A DNA stretch of 64,000 nucleotides from an uncultured Methanoregula sp. (lineage in GTDB: Archaea; Halobacteriota; Methanomicrobia; Methanomicrobiales; Methanospirillaceae). Made by a program: the position numbers and the translations under genes. The notes beneath the pieces were generated by a model. It worked only from the letters and a program-made list of their open reading frames with translations. It had not been told where the DNA came from and did not search any database. Shown piece after piece: positions 17,730 to 26,788 of this stretch. Position 1 is the first letter of the stretch. Each line of letters begins with the position of its first letter. The stretch is from NCBI RefSeq assembly GCF_963667735.1, contig NZ_OY763919.1:1365539-1429538 (forward strand), given 5' to 3'.

Positions 17730-18110
17730 ATGACAAAACTGTTTGAAGTCTACAAGTGCGACCTCTGCGGGAACACGACAAAGGTTGTCCATGCATCGAC
17801 GGGAACCATGGTCTGCTGCGGCCAGCCTATGACCCTCCAGCCCGAGAAGACCGCGGATGCCGGAAAGGAGAAGCATGTCCCGGTTGTTGAGAAATCAGCA
17901 AAAGGGATTATTGTCAAGATCGGCTCGATCCCCCACCCGATGGAAGAGAAGCATTACATCGAATGGGTCGAAGTCCGGCATGGCGAGAATGTCTTTATCA
18001 AAGGATTCAAACCCGGCGAGAAACCGGAGGCCGAGTTCTGCATCGCGGATACGAATGTCAAGGCCCGTGCCTACTGCAATGTCCACGGGCTCTGGACCAA
18101 CAAAGCCTGA
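17730..18110 (+). CDS. dfx: desulfoferrodoxin (superoxide reductase, two-iron type)
   Basis: 126 residues. The N-terminal desulforedoxin centre has C10, C13, C29 and C30 (FeCys4); the C-terminal neelaredoxin domain provides His residues (KHVPVVE, IPHPMEEKHYIEW) and the CNVH Cys/His pair for the active FeHis4Cys site. It reduces superoxide to peroxide without making oxygen, fed by rubredoxin. Last gene of the rub-fprA-dfx run; an oligo-T tract follows. Confidence 0.96.
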   Translation: MTKLFEVYKCDLCGNTTKVVHASTGTMVCCGQPMTLQPEKTADAGKEKHVPVVEKSAKGIIVKIGSIPHPMEEKHYIEWVEVRHGENVFIKGFKPGEKPEAEFCIADTNVKARAYCNVHGLWTNKA

Positions 18111-18135
18111 AACTCCGGCTCCGGCCGGGCCCCCC

Positions 18136-18141
18136 TTTTTT
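18136..18141 (+). terminator. oligo-T terminator after dfx
   Basis: Six T residues about 26 bases after the dfx stop, preceded by a GC-rich stretch with CCGG repeats. It separates the oxygen-defence genes from trkH. Confidence 0.45.
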
Positions 18142-18191
18142 CCCCGTATTCTTGGCAAACACTAATAGAACCGGAGTATAACCCATAAGTG

Positions 18192-19652
18192 ATGCACCGG
18201 TTTTCGCATCTGGCAACGATCATCGCCGATCTCGGGGACATCTTTGTGTTCATCGCCCCGATAACTGCACTCCCGCTTGTCGTTGCAGTGCTCTTTGCCG
18301 AATGGGGAATGCTCCTGCCCATGGCATCGGTCCCGGCAATCTTTCTTGGTGCAGGACTGATCCTCCGGCATGTTCCCCGTCATGATCGCGGCGTGCGGCT
18401 CTCGACGTCTCTCTGCTCCATCGCCCTCTTCTGGTTCTGCTGCGCTCTTGTAAGCGGCCTTCCGTTCCTCCTTGGTCTCCACATGAGTTTCCTGGACTCG
18501 CTTTTCGAGGGGATGGCAGGCTGGACCGGGACCGCGTACACCATGCTTTCCTCCCCGGATACAGCGCCTCATACCCTCATCTTCTGGCGCACCTATATGC
18601 AATGGATCGGGGGAATCGGGATCATCGCATATTCGATTGCCGTTGCCAGCAGCACCGGCCTCTTCCGCTCCAAGATCTTCCGGACCGAGAGCCGCGATGA
18701 ACCCCTCATGCCCAGCATCATGCATGCCGGGAGGGCTATCTGGAAGATCTACGGCATCCTGACCTTCCTTGCCATCGGCCTCATTCTCTTTACCGGTCTG
18801 TCCCTCTGGGAATCAGTCAATCTCGCGCTTTCTGCCATCTCTACGGGAGGTTTTGTACCGCATGCCGGGGGAATCCTCTACTATCAGAGCCCCCTGCTTG
18901 AACTCCTCCTCCTCCCGATCATGATAGCCGGCGCTCTGCCGTTCAAACTCTATTACCTGATCCTCGAAAACCACCGGTGGAGCCTTTTCGGGGATAAGCA
19001 GATCAAGCTCTTCTTCATCATCCTTGCCGCAGGAGTGGCCCTGCTCACGTATGATCTCATCTTTTTTGGCAACCTCGACCTCCTTCCCGCGTTCCGGCAG
19101 GGCCTGTTCATGGCAGTCTCGGCACTCACGACCACCGGGTTCCAGGTGTCCGATATCCATGCCTGGGCAGGAGTCACCCTGCTCTTCCTTGCCATGCTGA
19201 CGTTCATCGGGGGAGCTGTCGGCAGTACCTCCGGGGGAATCAAACTCGACCGGGTTGCCTTTGCTTACCAGGCCCTCACCTGGTGGTTCCACCGGCTCTA
19301 TGTGAGCGGAAAAGTGCTTCTTCCCTTCAAGATCGAGGGGCGGGTGATTCCCCGATCAACTGCGGAACTCCTTGCAGCAAAGAATATGCTCGTAATCCTT
19401 CTGTCCGTCCTTGTCATTCTCCTTGCCACGCTCGTTGTCATCCAGTTCAACCAGACCCTGTATTCGGTGACGGAGATAATTTACAGTGTGGTTTCCGCCT
19501 TCTCCACCTGCGGAATCAACACCGGCTATGTATCACCGGAGATGCCGGACATATCCAAGTGGATCTTCATCCTTGTCATGTGGATCGGGAGGCTGGAAGT
19601 GATTCCGGTCATCATGCTCTTCCTCGTCATGCTCCGGGGATACGAGTCATAG
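18192..19652 (+). CDS. trkH: TrkH-type potassium uptake protein
   Basis: 486 residues with about ten membrane segments arranged as repeated M-P-M motifs. The four pore loops can be seen near GMAGWTGTAYTML, SAISTGGFVPH, SALTTTGFQVSD and SAFSTCGINTGY, each with the TG or CG filter glycine. TrkH moves K+ (with Na+ or H+) and is normally gated by a TrkA-type NAD-binding subunit, which is not next door. GTG at 18189 is directly in front of the ATG used here. Confidence 0.94.
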   Translation: MHRFSHLATIIADLGDIFVFIAPITALPLVVAVLFAEWGMLLPMASVPAIFLGAGLILRHVPRHDRGVRLSTSLCSIALFWFCCALVSGLPFLLGLHMSFLDSLFEGMAGWTGTAYTMLSSPDTAPHTLIFWRTYMQWIGGIGIIAYSIAVASSTGLFRSKIFRTESRDEPLMPSIMHAGRAIWKIYGILTFLAIGLILFTGLSLWESVNLALSAISTGGFVPHAGGILYYQSPLLELLLLPIMIAGALPFKLYYLILENHRWSLFGDKQIKLFFIILAAGVALLTYDLIFFGNLDLLPAFRQGLFMAVSALTTTGFQVSDIHAWAGVTLLFLAMLTFIGGAVGSTSGGIKLDRVAFAYQALTWWFHRLYVSGKVLLPFKIEGRVIPRSTAELLAAKNMLVILLSVLVILLATLVVIQFNQTLYSVTEIIYSVVSAFSTCGINTGYVSPEMPDISKWIFILVMWIGRLEVIPVIMLFLVMLRGYES

Positions 19653-19709
19653 AGATGCAGATCCAATGCGATCCTACGCAACTTTACTTTTGTTAACATC
19701 AGGAGATCT

Positions 19710-19718
19710 AATATAAAT
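19710..19718 (+). promoter_or_regulatory. TATA box of the nitrogenase-like cluster
   Basis: AATATAAAT centred about 25 bases before the ATG at 19739. That spacing puts the transcription start at or next to the start codon, so the message is probably leaderless; a GGTG directly touching the ATG is too close to act as a ribosome site. Confidence 0.55.
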
Positions 19719-19738
19719 TGCCGCTCAATAGTGTGGTG

Positions 19739-20551
19739 ATGAAGCAGATCGCCCTGTACGGCAAGGGAGGAATCGGGAAGTCCACCACATCGGCCAATCT
19801 TTCGGCTGCATTGTCCTTGATGGATCTCGATATCCTCCAGATCGGGTGCGATCCCAAACGGGACAGTACCCGGATGCTGATGCACGGGAATTTCATCCCG
19901 ACGGTCATGGACCTGGTCCGGACCCGGGGCGATGCTGCAATCTCCTTATCCGATATTGTCTATACCGGTTTCAACGGCGTGCGATGCGTTGAAGCCGGGG
20001 GGCCCGAACCCGGCGTTGGGTGTGCCGGCCGGGGGATCATCGCCACGTTTCAGCTCCTGGAGAAGTTCGGGGACCTGAAAGGCGATGTTATAGTGTACGA
20101 TGTTCTCGGCGACGTTGTCTGCGGCGGGTTCGCCATGCCCATGCGGGAAGGGTACGCCCAGGAGATCTATCTCGTGACCTCGGGAGAACTGATGTCGCTG
20201 TATGCGGCAAACAACATCTGCAAGGCAATAAAACGGCTTGCATCCCGTGTCAAGAGCAAATGCCGGCTTGCCGGGGTGATCTGCAATGCGAAGGGGGATC
20301 CCCGCGAGGAGGAGCTGGTTCGGGAGTTTGCCGGGCAGGTGAACAGTACTCTTGTCGCCTATATCCCCCGCGATCGGATCGTCCAGCTTGCGGAACTCAA
20401 TAAAAAGACCGTGCTCGAATACGACCCGGCTTCGCGCCAGGCTGCCTGCTACCGCTCCCTTGCAAAGAGTGTCATGGAGAATACCAGCCTCACGATCCCC
20501 ACTCCTCTTGAGATCGATGACCTTGAACACCTCGCCTACCGGTATATCTAG
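19739..20551 (+). CDS. NifH-like nitrogenase iron protein homologue
   Basis: 270 residues. P-loop GKGGIGKST (8-16), the cluster ligands C95 in [13 protein letters not shown] and C128 in [14 protein letters not shown], and switch residues are all intact, so it should be a dimeric ATP-dependent reductase with a bridging [4Fe-4S] cluster. It departs from true NifH in several places, such as CDPKRDST where Ala is usual after CDPK, and shorter switch regions. It is followed by two NifD/K-like genes, not by glnB, nifE, N or B. Relatives include CfbC of F430 synthesis and the uncharacterised nfl groups; the two-subunit partner argues against simple CfbC. Exact role unknown. Confidence 0.88.
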   Translation: MKQIALYGKGGIGKSTTSANLSAALSLMDLDILQIGCDPKRDSTRMLMHGNFIPTVMDLVRTRGDAAISLSDIVYTGFNGVRCVEAGGPEPGVGCAGRGIIATFQLLEKFGDLKGDVIVYDVLGDVVCGGFAMPMREGYAQEIYLVTSGELMSLYAANNICKAIKRLASRVKSKCRLAGVICNAKGDPREEELVREFAGQVNSTLVAYIPRDRIVQLAELNKKTVLEYDPASRQAACYRSLAKSVMENTSLTIPTPLEIDDLEHLAYRYI

Positions 20552-21557
20552 GTTCCGGGGCTGCACCCTCACGGGAGCGCTTTCGGTGACTACGCATGTC
20601 CGCGATGCGGTGAGCGTGATCCACGGGCCGAAGGGCTGCAGCCACCACAATGTCTCACTCCTGCATGCAACCGGACTGGAGAACGATCAGGTCTCCTTCC
20701 CCGAACTGGTCTCGACGGGGCTCGGCGAGAACGATATCATCTTCGGGGGCGAGGAATCGTTAAGGCAGACCCTTGAATCGGTGTCCCGCAAGAATGTCCG
20801 GGCGATCTATGTCCTCTCGACCTGCATCATCGATACTATCGGCGATGATGTATGCGGGATCTGCAATGCGGATTATCCGGTCCCGGTAATCCCGGTTCCC
20901 ACCGCAGGTTTCCTCGGAGGGACATTCCAGGACGGGGTGAACAATGCCCTCGTGTCAATTGCGGGCACAACCCCGGTCTGCGGGAAAACCGGCGATGTGA
21001 ATATCATCGGCGAAAGGAACCTTGAGTATGAAGTAGAGGAGAATTTTCTCGAGATTCGCCGTATTCTTTCCCGTCTCGGCCTCACGGTCAACACCCGCTT
21101 TGTTCACAACACCTCCCAGGACCAGATATCCCGTCTTGGTGCAGCCCGGGTCAATATTCTCCGTGAACCCGGGCTGATCCCGGTAGGCGAGTATCTCCGC
21201 GAGCGATTCGGCACTCCCTACATCTTCTCGTTCCCTCTCGGGTTCTCCGGCACGCTCTCGTTCATGCAGGAAGTTGCCACGGCCTGCGGAGTTGACGCAG
21301 CCCCTGTTATTGAAGAGGAACGATCCCTGCAGGAGGAGATCCTTGGCGTTTTCTCCGATATCCGGGACACTCCGGTCATCTTCGACCAGACCCCGGCCGA
21401 TCCTGAAAGTGTCCTGGCAGCTGAAGAAGCCGCCGGCCTGCTGCACCTGAAGTTCGGCCCGTCCCCGGCAAGTATCGCCCTTCCCGCAGCGCCGGCGGTT
21501 GGTACGTACGGGATCAAGCGGATGCTCCACCGCTGGAGGAGGGCGATCCATGCCTGA
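20517..21557 (+). CDS. NifD/K-like component 1 protein, subunit 1
   Basis: 346 residues, much shorter than NifD (~480). C16 (FRGCTLTGA), C41 (GPKGCSHH) and C103 ([11 protein letters not shown]) match in order and spacing the three P-cluster cysteines of a nitrogenase component 1 subunit; C113 and C116 are extra. I see no equivalent of the FeMo-cofactor Cys in the later region ([16 protein letters not shown]), so the classical cofactor is unlikely. The start is an ATG 35 bases inside the nifH-like gene, needed to include C16; no later start keeps it. It overlaps the next subunit by 8 bases. Substrate unknown. Confidence 0.85.
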   Translation: MTLNTSPTGISRFRGCTLTGALSVTTHVRDAVSVIHGPKGCSHHNVSLLHATGLENDQVSFPELVSTGLGENDIIFGGEESLRQTLESVSRKNVRAIYVLSTCIIDTIGDDVCGICNADYPVPVIPVPTAGFLGGTFQDGVNNALVSIAGTTPVCGKTGDVNIIGERNLEYEVEENFLEIRRILSRLGLTVNTRFVHNTSQDQISRLGAARVNILREPGLIPVGEYLRERFGTPYIFSFPLGFSGTLSFMQEVATACGVDAAPVIEEERSLQEEILGVFSDIRDTPVIFDQTPADPESVLAAEEAAGLLHLKFGPSPASIALPAAPAVGTYGIKRMLHRWRRAIHA

Positions 21558-22686
21558 ATGCTCAAGCCCGCTCTGGCCCTGCGCCATGACCGGGGCGGTC
21601 GCCTGCCTTGCCGGCTTTGAGGGGGTAAGCGTGGTAATCCACGGCTCGAGCGGCTGTTATTATTATCCGGCAACCCTGCTCCATGCACCTCTCCACGGGA
21701 CCTTCATTCTCGAACATGAAGTGATCTTCGGATCGGAAGAACGGCTCCTTGAAGTGGTCAGCGGGCTTTCCGGCAAGGGCCAGAAGATCGCGGTAGTGAC
21801 CACCTGCGTTCCGGCAATCCTTGGCGAAGATATCCGGTCCATGCTGGAGAACTACGATGTCATCCTCGTGGACAGCCCGGGTTTTGCCGGCGATGTCGAG
21901 ACCGGCTACCGGAAGGCCCTCGCCTCCCTGCCCATCCGTACCGATCCAAATGTACCCGGAGTGAACATCGACGGGATATCCCTCATCGATCCGTTTTCTG
22001 CCGGGAACGTCCAGGAGATCTCCCGGCTTCTCCGGATGGCCTCGATACCGCTGGCTTCCGTCTTTTGCCAGGACCGGCTCGAACGGATCTCGGCATCCGC
22101 CGCATACACGATCGGGACCAATGACGATTTTGTGAGCAATATCGGGAAGTATTGCGGCGGGACAACGGGTATCGGGACCGTCAGGGAGACATTTGGCACG
22201 CTCTCGGACCTGTTCGAAGATGCAGACATCTCCCCGGTGCTTGCCGAGGCCGACCGGCAGGAGGAGCGGATCGTCCGGGCATGCGATAAATACCTGCAGC
22301 GGTATGATCCTCCCTCGGTGGTTATCGCTGCAGGGTATGCATATGCCAGTACTGCCGCCCGGATGCTCGACCAGTATCTCGATGCCGATGTCCGCTGCAT
22401 CTGCTCGCGGAATTCCCCCGGCGAGTGCGGATATCCGGTCAGGCAGATCGCTGGCATGGGGCAGGTGCGGGAGATTCTTGAATCGCAGGATCCCGATCTT
22501 GTCATCGGCTCCTCTTTTGAACGGGTAGCGGCCCCGGGCCGGGCATTCGTTGGCCTGACTCCCCCCCTGCGGGGAGAGATCCGGCTCGCTCCCCGCCCCT
22601 TTGCCGGGATCAACGGGAGCCTTGTGTTCATCGAGCAGGTACTCAACGCCATGCTCGATCTCCGGTCCAGCCGGCCCCGCACCTGA
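21550..22686 (+). CDS. NifD/K-like component 1 protein, subunit 2
   Basis: 378 residues. C11 (WPCAMTGA), C36 (GSSGCYYYP) and C86 (VTTCVPAILGEDI) form the second P-cluster-type triad, so with subunit 1 the complex has all six ligand positions for a cluster at the subunit interface. The rest is a set of Rossmann-like domains, with little similarity to NifK beyond the first 100 residues by eye. It starts with an ATG overlapping the previous stop by 8 bases. It ends the cluster; a separate promoter lies 70 bases downstream. Confidence 0.85.
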   Translation: MPECSSPLWPCAMTGAVACLAGFEGVSVVIHGSSGCYYYPATLLHAPLHGTFILEHEVIFGSEERLLEVVSGLSGKGQKIAVVTTCVPAILGEDIRSMLENYDVILVDSPGFAGDVETGYRKALASLPIRTDPNVPGVNIDGISLIDPFSAGNVQEISRLLRMASIPLASVFCQDRLERISASAAYTIGTNDDFVSNIGKYCGGTTGIGTVRETFGTLSDLFEDADISPVLAEADRQEERIVRACDKYLQRYDPPSVVIAAGYAYASTAARMLDQYLDADVRCICSRNSPGECGYPVRQIAGMGQVREILESQDPDLVIGSSFERVAAPGRAFVGLTPPLRGEIRLAPRPFAGINGSLVFIEQVLNAMLDLRSSRPRT

Positions 22687-22758
22687 CATCGGGCGTTCTG
22701 ACCTTATACCCGGCTCCCCCTCTCTCAATTTTCACTTTCACCCCGCGCCCGCTGAGAG

Positions 22759-22768
22759 ATTATATACC
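22759..22768 (+). promoter_or_regulatory. TATA box of the 136-residue protein gene
   Basis: ATTATATACC lies about 45 bases before the ATG at 22809; the expected start near 22788 leaves a leader of about 20 bases containing AAGGTGGT. The gene downstream of the nitrogenase-like cluster therefore has its own promoter. Confidence 0.55.
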
Positions 22769-22808
22769 GTCCGCATCAACGCCATGATACGACAGAAGGT
22801 GGTCGTGT

Positions 22809-23219
22809 ATGATGGAAAAAGCAGGTTACCTCCAGCGGACCGGATGCAGCGCAATTGACAGCGACGGGAATATGTGCGAAGTGATAGAACTTCATATTCT
22901 CGGGACCCGCTATGCCATCCGCCGCCAGGATCTCATCCGGGCCGTCTCGTGCCGGGTTGTCGTGCAGGTGGAAGACCTTACCCGCAACTGGAACTATTTC
23001 CTCGGGAGCACCCGGGGACTGGCCCAGGTATCCGCTTCCGGCAAAGCCCTGAACGTGGACCTCTTTGGTACTGGCAGTTTTACCCTCTCGCTTGCCAGCC
23101 TCAAAGGAGTTATGTACGGCAAGGAACGCATTGCCCGGATAGGCATGATCCCGCCAGCGTCCCCCCAGCGGTTCCACCGTGTTGCCGAAGGGCAGCAGAA
23201 ACTAAAAGCCGCAGTCTGA
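22809..23219 (+). CDS. conserved-looking small protein, unknown function
   Basis: 136 residues, no membrane segment or signal peptide. The C-terminal half has a beta-rich look (MCEVIELHILGTRYAIRRQDL, GKALNVDLFGTGSFTLSLASLKGVMYG) like a small ligand-binding or regulatory domain. Cys at residues 13, 23 and 48 are scattered and form no metal motif. It follows the nitrogenase-like cluster by 122 bases on the same strand with its own TATA box and AAGGTGGT ribosome site; a link to that cluster is only suggested by position. I do not recognise the family. Confidence 0.65.
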   Translation: MMEKAGYLQRTGCSAIDSDGNMCEVIELHILGTRYAIRRQDLIRAVSCRVVVQVEDLTRNWNYFLGSTRGLAQVSASGKALNVDLFGTGSFTLSLASLKGVMYGKERIARIGMIPPASPQRFHRVAEGQQKLKAAV

Positions 23220-23256
23220 TCCCGTATACCCCCATTCCTGTCCCCTCTTTTCCCGG

Positions 23257-23895
23257 TTAATAAAACTGGTTCACTGCGTAGATTACCGACGGGGCTCTGC
23301 GGATTACCTGCAACGATGCCCCGCCGGCCGGAGCAACTTCGAGCGAGAATTCCATATCCCTGGGAATGCCGTTTGTCGGGTGGGCGCTGAGCGAGAACTG
23401 TTCGCCTTTCTCCAGCACGTTATTGGAAGCTCCCCGCTCATTCTGCCGGTCGGTAATCGCCCAGGTCCCCGGTGTTGTGGAAGAACCAAAATATCCCGGC
23501 ACGGGCCTCAGTTTCTCCAGGTGGTTCTTGTCGCTGTAGGTCATTACCAATTTTTCCATATCGATGGCGGTTCCCCCGTTGCCGAGCGTAACGCTGAAAT
23601 TGATCGTGTCGATGGTGCTTCCTGGTGTTCCGATGCCATGCACGGTCCCGGCCATCATCAGGCTGGAACTGGCTTCCTGGACACTGGAGTGGACGGTCGC
23701 CTCGCTCTTCTGGGTTGCGAAGAATCCCGCCCCGATCACAACGTAAGAGAAGACCGCAGCTACCGTAACGAATGCGATCAGGACAATGGCAGCTTCAAGA
23801 CCGGTGAATGCAGGTTCGTTTCGACTGGTCGTGGTGATCCCTCTGAGTATTGACACCTTGTTGTGAAATGCCTTATATGTATCAGCCGCAGCCAT
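23257..23895 (-). CDS. archaellin (archaeal flagellin), single gene
   Basis: About 212 residues from the ATG at 23895, or 199 from a GTG at 23856. The hallmark is FTGLEAAIVLIAFVTVAAVF at the N-terminus, the class III signal peptide cut just before it by FlaK-type peptidase and then the hydrophobic helix that packs into the filament core. The outer domain carries NNVLEKGEQF, which is typical near archaellin C-domains. No other archaellum genes are nearby, so it is an orphan gene. The start is uncertain: archaellin leaders are usually short, which favours the GTG, but neither start has a good ribosome site. Divergent from the PAS gene. Confidence 0.85.
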   Translation of the reverse strand: MAAADTYKAFHNKVSILRGITTTSRNEPAFTGLEAAIVLIAFVTVAAVFSYVVIGAGFFATQKSEATVHSSVQEASSSLMMAGTVHGIGTPGSTIDTINFSVTLGNGGTAIDMEKLVMTYSDKNHLEKLRPVPGYFGSSTTPGTWAITDRQNERGASNNVLEKGEQFSLSAHPTNGIPRDMEFSLEVAPAGGASLQVIRRAPSVIYAVNQFY

Positions 23896-23956
23896 GCGTT
23901 TTATCTGGTTTACAGCCCTGCATAGTGCAACATTAATAGTTCCGCGACAGATGATC

Positions 23957-24916
23957 ATGAGTAGAGAGGACTCCTCCTCAGATACCCGGTATACCGACGT
24001 GAGCCGGCACAAAGGACATGTGGTCATGACCATGGATGCCACGGAGAATCATTACAAGGATCTTGTTGAGTGCCAGCAGGATTTTCTGGTCAAGTTCAGC
24101 CTTGAAGGCCGGCTTCTTTTCGTCAACTCAGCGTACTGCGAGGCTCTCGGGAAATCCCACCAAGACCTGGCAGGCACGGTCTTCATGCCTGTTTCCGATG
24201 AGAAGTATGCCGATGTTGTTGCAACGCAGATGACCAAGCTCTTCCGCCCCCCGTTCGCCTGCATTGTCGAGCAATGGATCCAGACCACAAAAGGCATGCG
24301 GTGCATCAGCTGGTCGGCCCGGTCCATCCTCGATGCCGAGAAGAATGTCTCTGCAATCGTTGCAGCCGGGCGGGATATCACTCATCTCAAGAACGAGCAT
24401 AAAACCCTGCGGAAGCGGGATGAGGAGCTGATGCTTGTCCTCGAGAGCGGGAGCCAGATGTACTTCTCCCATACTCCCGACCATACTGCCGTATTTGTCA
24501 GCCCCCGGATCCGGGCCCTGCTCGGGTGCAGGCGGGGGGAAGGAAAGCGGGCCTGGACCGACTTTCTGACCGACAACCCGGTGAATGCAGCCGGTCTCGA
24601 ACGAACCCTGCGTGCGCTCTCATCCGGCCGGCGCGAACCCCCGTACCGTCTGGAGATGGCAACCGGTAGCGGGAAGAAGATCTGGGTGGAAGTGAACGAG
24701 ATCCCGGTCATGAAGAATGGCAAGGCTGTTGCAATAGCCGGCTGCCTTGAGGACGTTACTGAGAAGATGTACGTTGAGGAAGGATCGGCCGAGGCCGAGA
24801 TTCTCTTCAAAGGCGTGCGCCCGAAGGAACCGGGGATCGGAAACCGGTCCCCGCTCAGTGCCATCCGCTCCATCTTCTCCCGGGACAAAGAAGCCCCGGA
24901 AGAGGAGAGCGTCTGA
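23957..24916 (+). CDS. PAS-domain protein without output domain
   Basis: About 319 residues with two PAS domains: residues about 25-140 (FLVKFSLEGRLLFVNSAYCEALGKS, ending in DITHLKNEH) and about 150-265 (DHTAVFVSPRIRALLGCRRG ... GKAVAIAGCLEDVTEKM). No kinase, receiver or HTH follows; the last 50 residues are polar. It may act as a sensory subunit for a separate kinase. The first ATG of the open frame (23894) lies beyond a likely TATA element (ATTAAT near 23934), so the ATG at 23957 is preferred. Confidence 0.82.
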   Translation: MSREDSSSDTRYTDVSRHKGHVVMTMDATENHYKDLVECQQDFLVKFSLEGRLLFVNSAYCEALGKSHQDLAGTVFMPVSDEKYADVVATQMTKLFRPPFACIVEQWIQTTKGMRCISWSARSILDAEKNVSAIVAAGRDITHLKNEHKTLRKRDEELMLVLESGSQMYFSHTPDHTAVFVSPRIRALLGCRRGEGKRAWTDFLTDNPVNAAGLERTLRALSSGRREPPYRLEMATGSGKKIWVEVNEIPVMKNGKAVAIAGCLEDVTEKMYVEEGSAEAEILFKGVRPKEPGIGNRSPLSAIRSIFSRDKEAPEEESV

Positions 24917-24919
24917 TCC

Positions 24920-24925
24920 TTTTTT
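24920..24925 (+). terminator. oligo-T terminator after the PAS gene
   Basis: Six T residues directly after the PAS-protein stop codon. Confidence 0.45.
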
Positions 24926-24991
24926 CGCAGGAATTTTTGCTCGTAACCCGCGGACCGGAATATTCAACCGTTATCCCCTGAATCTTAATGT

Positions 24992-25972
24992 ATGCAGTCC
25001 CGGTACCGGATCCCGCTCGCCCTTCTCGCAGTTTTCCTGTGCATCTCCCTCTTTTCCGGAGTCTCGGCAGCGGCCGGCAACAGTACGACGTACTCGTTTG
25101 TCCACCTCTCTGACACCCAGAACCTGGCAACCTCGTATCCGGCAACCTACAATACAACGTTTTCGTATCTGGAATCCCTCAAATCGACCCGCAACATCTC
25201 GGCCATCATCATAACGGGCGACCTTGTCAATACCTGGAACAGCAAAAAAGAGTGGGACGCGTACCTGCGGGCCCGGAACCAGACCACGATCCCCGTCTTC
25301 GTCACCGCGGGCAACCATGATACGGACTCAGGGAAAAAATACGAGTATTACACCCGGTACACGGGAAATTCCGGGAAAAATTATGTGACCTCATTCGGCG
25401 ATCTCGACCTTGTCGGGATCAATTATGTCAAAGCGGGCCTTCCGGCTGCCGAATATTCCCGCATCCGTCTGGCACTGGGGAATAGCACCCGCCCGGTTGC
25501 CATTATTGCAACCCACTACTACATGGACAAAAACGGCAAGCCCTCCCCGCTTGGCAGGGAGATCGACAAGAACCTGATCGTAAAACCCACCCTTATCCTC
25601 ACGGGCCATCTGCACGCGGATTTTATCAACCGGCGGAATATCAGCGGATTTCCGGTGATCGGGGAGATGACCAATTACCAGAACGGCCTACCGGGTGGCA
25701 ATGGGGATAAGAATTACTCGGCCGGGACCCTGTATACCGTGACCTCCTCCCGTGGGCAGGTTGAACGGATTACCGCAAGGGTCATCCATATCAGCCCGAC
25801 ACCCTCCCTGGATGCAGAGCAGACCGTTTTTGAACAGGCCGGTCCACCTTCGGTTCTGGTAACCGCACCCGTTTCCCTTGTGCCCTCCTCCCCTCCGGTC
25901 CTGCTCCTGCCGTTCTGTAACCCGGCCGTTCTGTCCTGCCGGCTGAACATGACCCCGGGTAGGGCAGAATAA
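24992..25972 (+). CDS. secreted metallophosphoesterase
   Basis: 326 residues: signal peptide (LALLAVFLCISLFSGVSAAAG), then a calcineurin-like fold with the dinuclear-metal motifs SDTQ, GDLVN, GNHD, THYY and GHLH in order. SDTQ instead of SDTH at the first motif is a known variant in extracellular members. The substrate (phosphodiester, nucleotide or lipid) cannot be told. The final ~55 residues (from HISPTPSL) are a Pro/Ser/Val-rich tail, possibly a wall-spanning or anchoring stretch. It follows the PAS gene after a terminator-like T run and has its own start region. Confidence 0.88.
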   Translation: MQSRYRIPLALLAVFLCISLFSGVSAAAGNSTTYSFVHLSDTQNLATSYPATYNTTFSYLESLKSTRNISAIIITGDLVNTWNSKKEWDAYLRARNQTTIPVFVTAGNHDTDSGKKYEYYTRYTGNSGKNYVTSFGDLDLVGINYVKAGLPAAEYSRIRLALGNSTRPVAIIATHYYMDKNGKPSPLGREIDKNLIVKPTLILTGHLHADFINRRNISGFPVIGEMTNYQNGLPGGNGDKNYSAGTLYTVTSSRGQVERITARVIHISPTPSLDAEQTVFEQAGPPSVLVTAPVSLVPSSPPVLLLPFCNPAVLSCRLNMTPGRAE

Positions 25973-26140
25973 AAACCGGTTAACGCGGGCACTGGTGCGG
26001 GATTGACCGGATCCAACCCCTCTGATGTGTGGCGACAGGGCATCGACTGTTATGTCAAGCGGTCTACCCCCTATCATGGGGTCATCCGATCTCCAACAGG
26101 TCTTAAATTTCCTAAAAACCTATTCTCTATCCAGCATACC

Positions 26141-26788
26141 ATGACAGAGGAGAAAGATATGGTTGAGGATCTGCACCTCACCAAGGGCAGGCTGGAAGCG
26201 CTTTCGGATGGCATCTTCGCGTTCGCGATGACCCTCCTGGTCATCGGGCTGAACCTGCCGGACAAGGCCACTCTCGTACAGTCGAACGTATTTGCTCTCC
26301 AGTTTCTCCTCTCCCTCTATTCCGATTTCTTTCATTATGTTCTTGCATTCCTGATCCTCGGGGCATTCTGGCTCAGTCAGCACCAGCAGTTCCACTCCGT
26401 GCGGGTTCCCAATAAGACCTTTATCTGGATTAATCTCTTAACGCTCATGTTCGTTGCCCTCCTCCCGTTCTCCACCTCGTTCTCCGGGGATTTCCCTCAT
26501 GCCTCCATGGGGGCGATGGTGTTTGAGGCGAACCTTTGTATCATCGGTCTGGGCATGTCCTGCCAGTGGTGGTACGCAACCAAAGACTGCCGCCTGACCG
26601 AGCATACCCTGAAACCGGCATATATCCGCGGAGTTCTGATGGGGAATCTTGTAGTTCCCGCGGTCTCGGTGATAGCGATTCTTGTCGCGCTGACCGGATC
26701 CTTATGGAGTTCGGCACTGTATATGACGCTTCCCTTTGTTGATTATGCGGTAGACCGGTATTACCGGAGACGAGAGGAAGCCAGCTGA
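26141..26788 (+). CDS. TMEM175-type (DUF1211) potassium channel family protein
   Basis: 215 residues, six membrane segments. The diagnostic motif of helix 1 is RLEALSDGIFAFAMTLLVIGLNLP, the archaeal version of R-x3-FSD, which forms the hydrophobic gate. Helix 3-4 region HQQFHSVR and WINLLTLMFVALLPFSTSF fit the family. Archaeal members form tetrameric channels with weak K+ selectivity. The ATG at 26141 matches the family's start; upstream ATGs or GTGs in the open frame run into a non-coding leader. Confidence 0.92.
   Translation: MTEEKDMVEDLHLTKGRLEALSDGIFAFAMTLLVIGLNLPDKATLVQSNVFALQFLLSLYSDFFHYVLAFLILGAFWLSQHQQFHSVRVPNKTFIWINLLTLMFVALLPFSTSFSGDFPHASMGAMVFEANLCIIGLGMSCQWWYATKDCRLTEHTLKPAYIRGVLMGNLVVPAVSVIAILVALTGSLWSSALYMTLPFVDYAVDRYYRRREEAS

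Noticed and set aside
19739..22686. Functional nitrogen-fixing nitrogenase
   Set aside because: Component 1 subunits are too short, the cofactor Cys is not seen and the usual nif genes are missing nearby.
21562..22728. 388-codon minus-strand open frame over the second NifD/K-like gene
   Set aside because: Antisense shadow; Gly/Pro/Arg-rich translation without domains.
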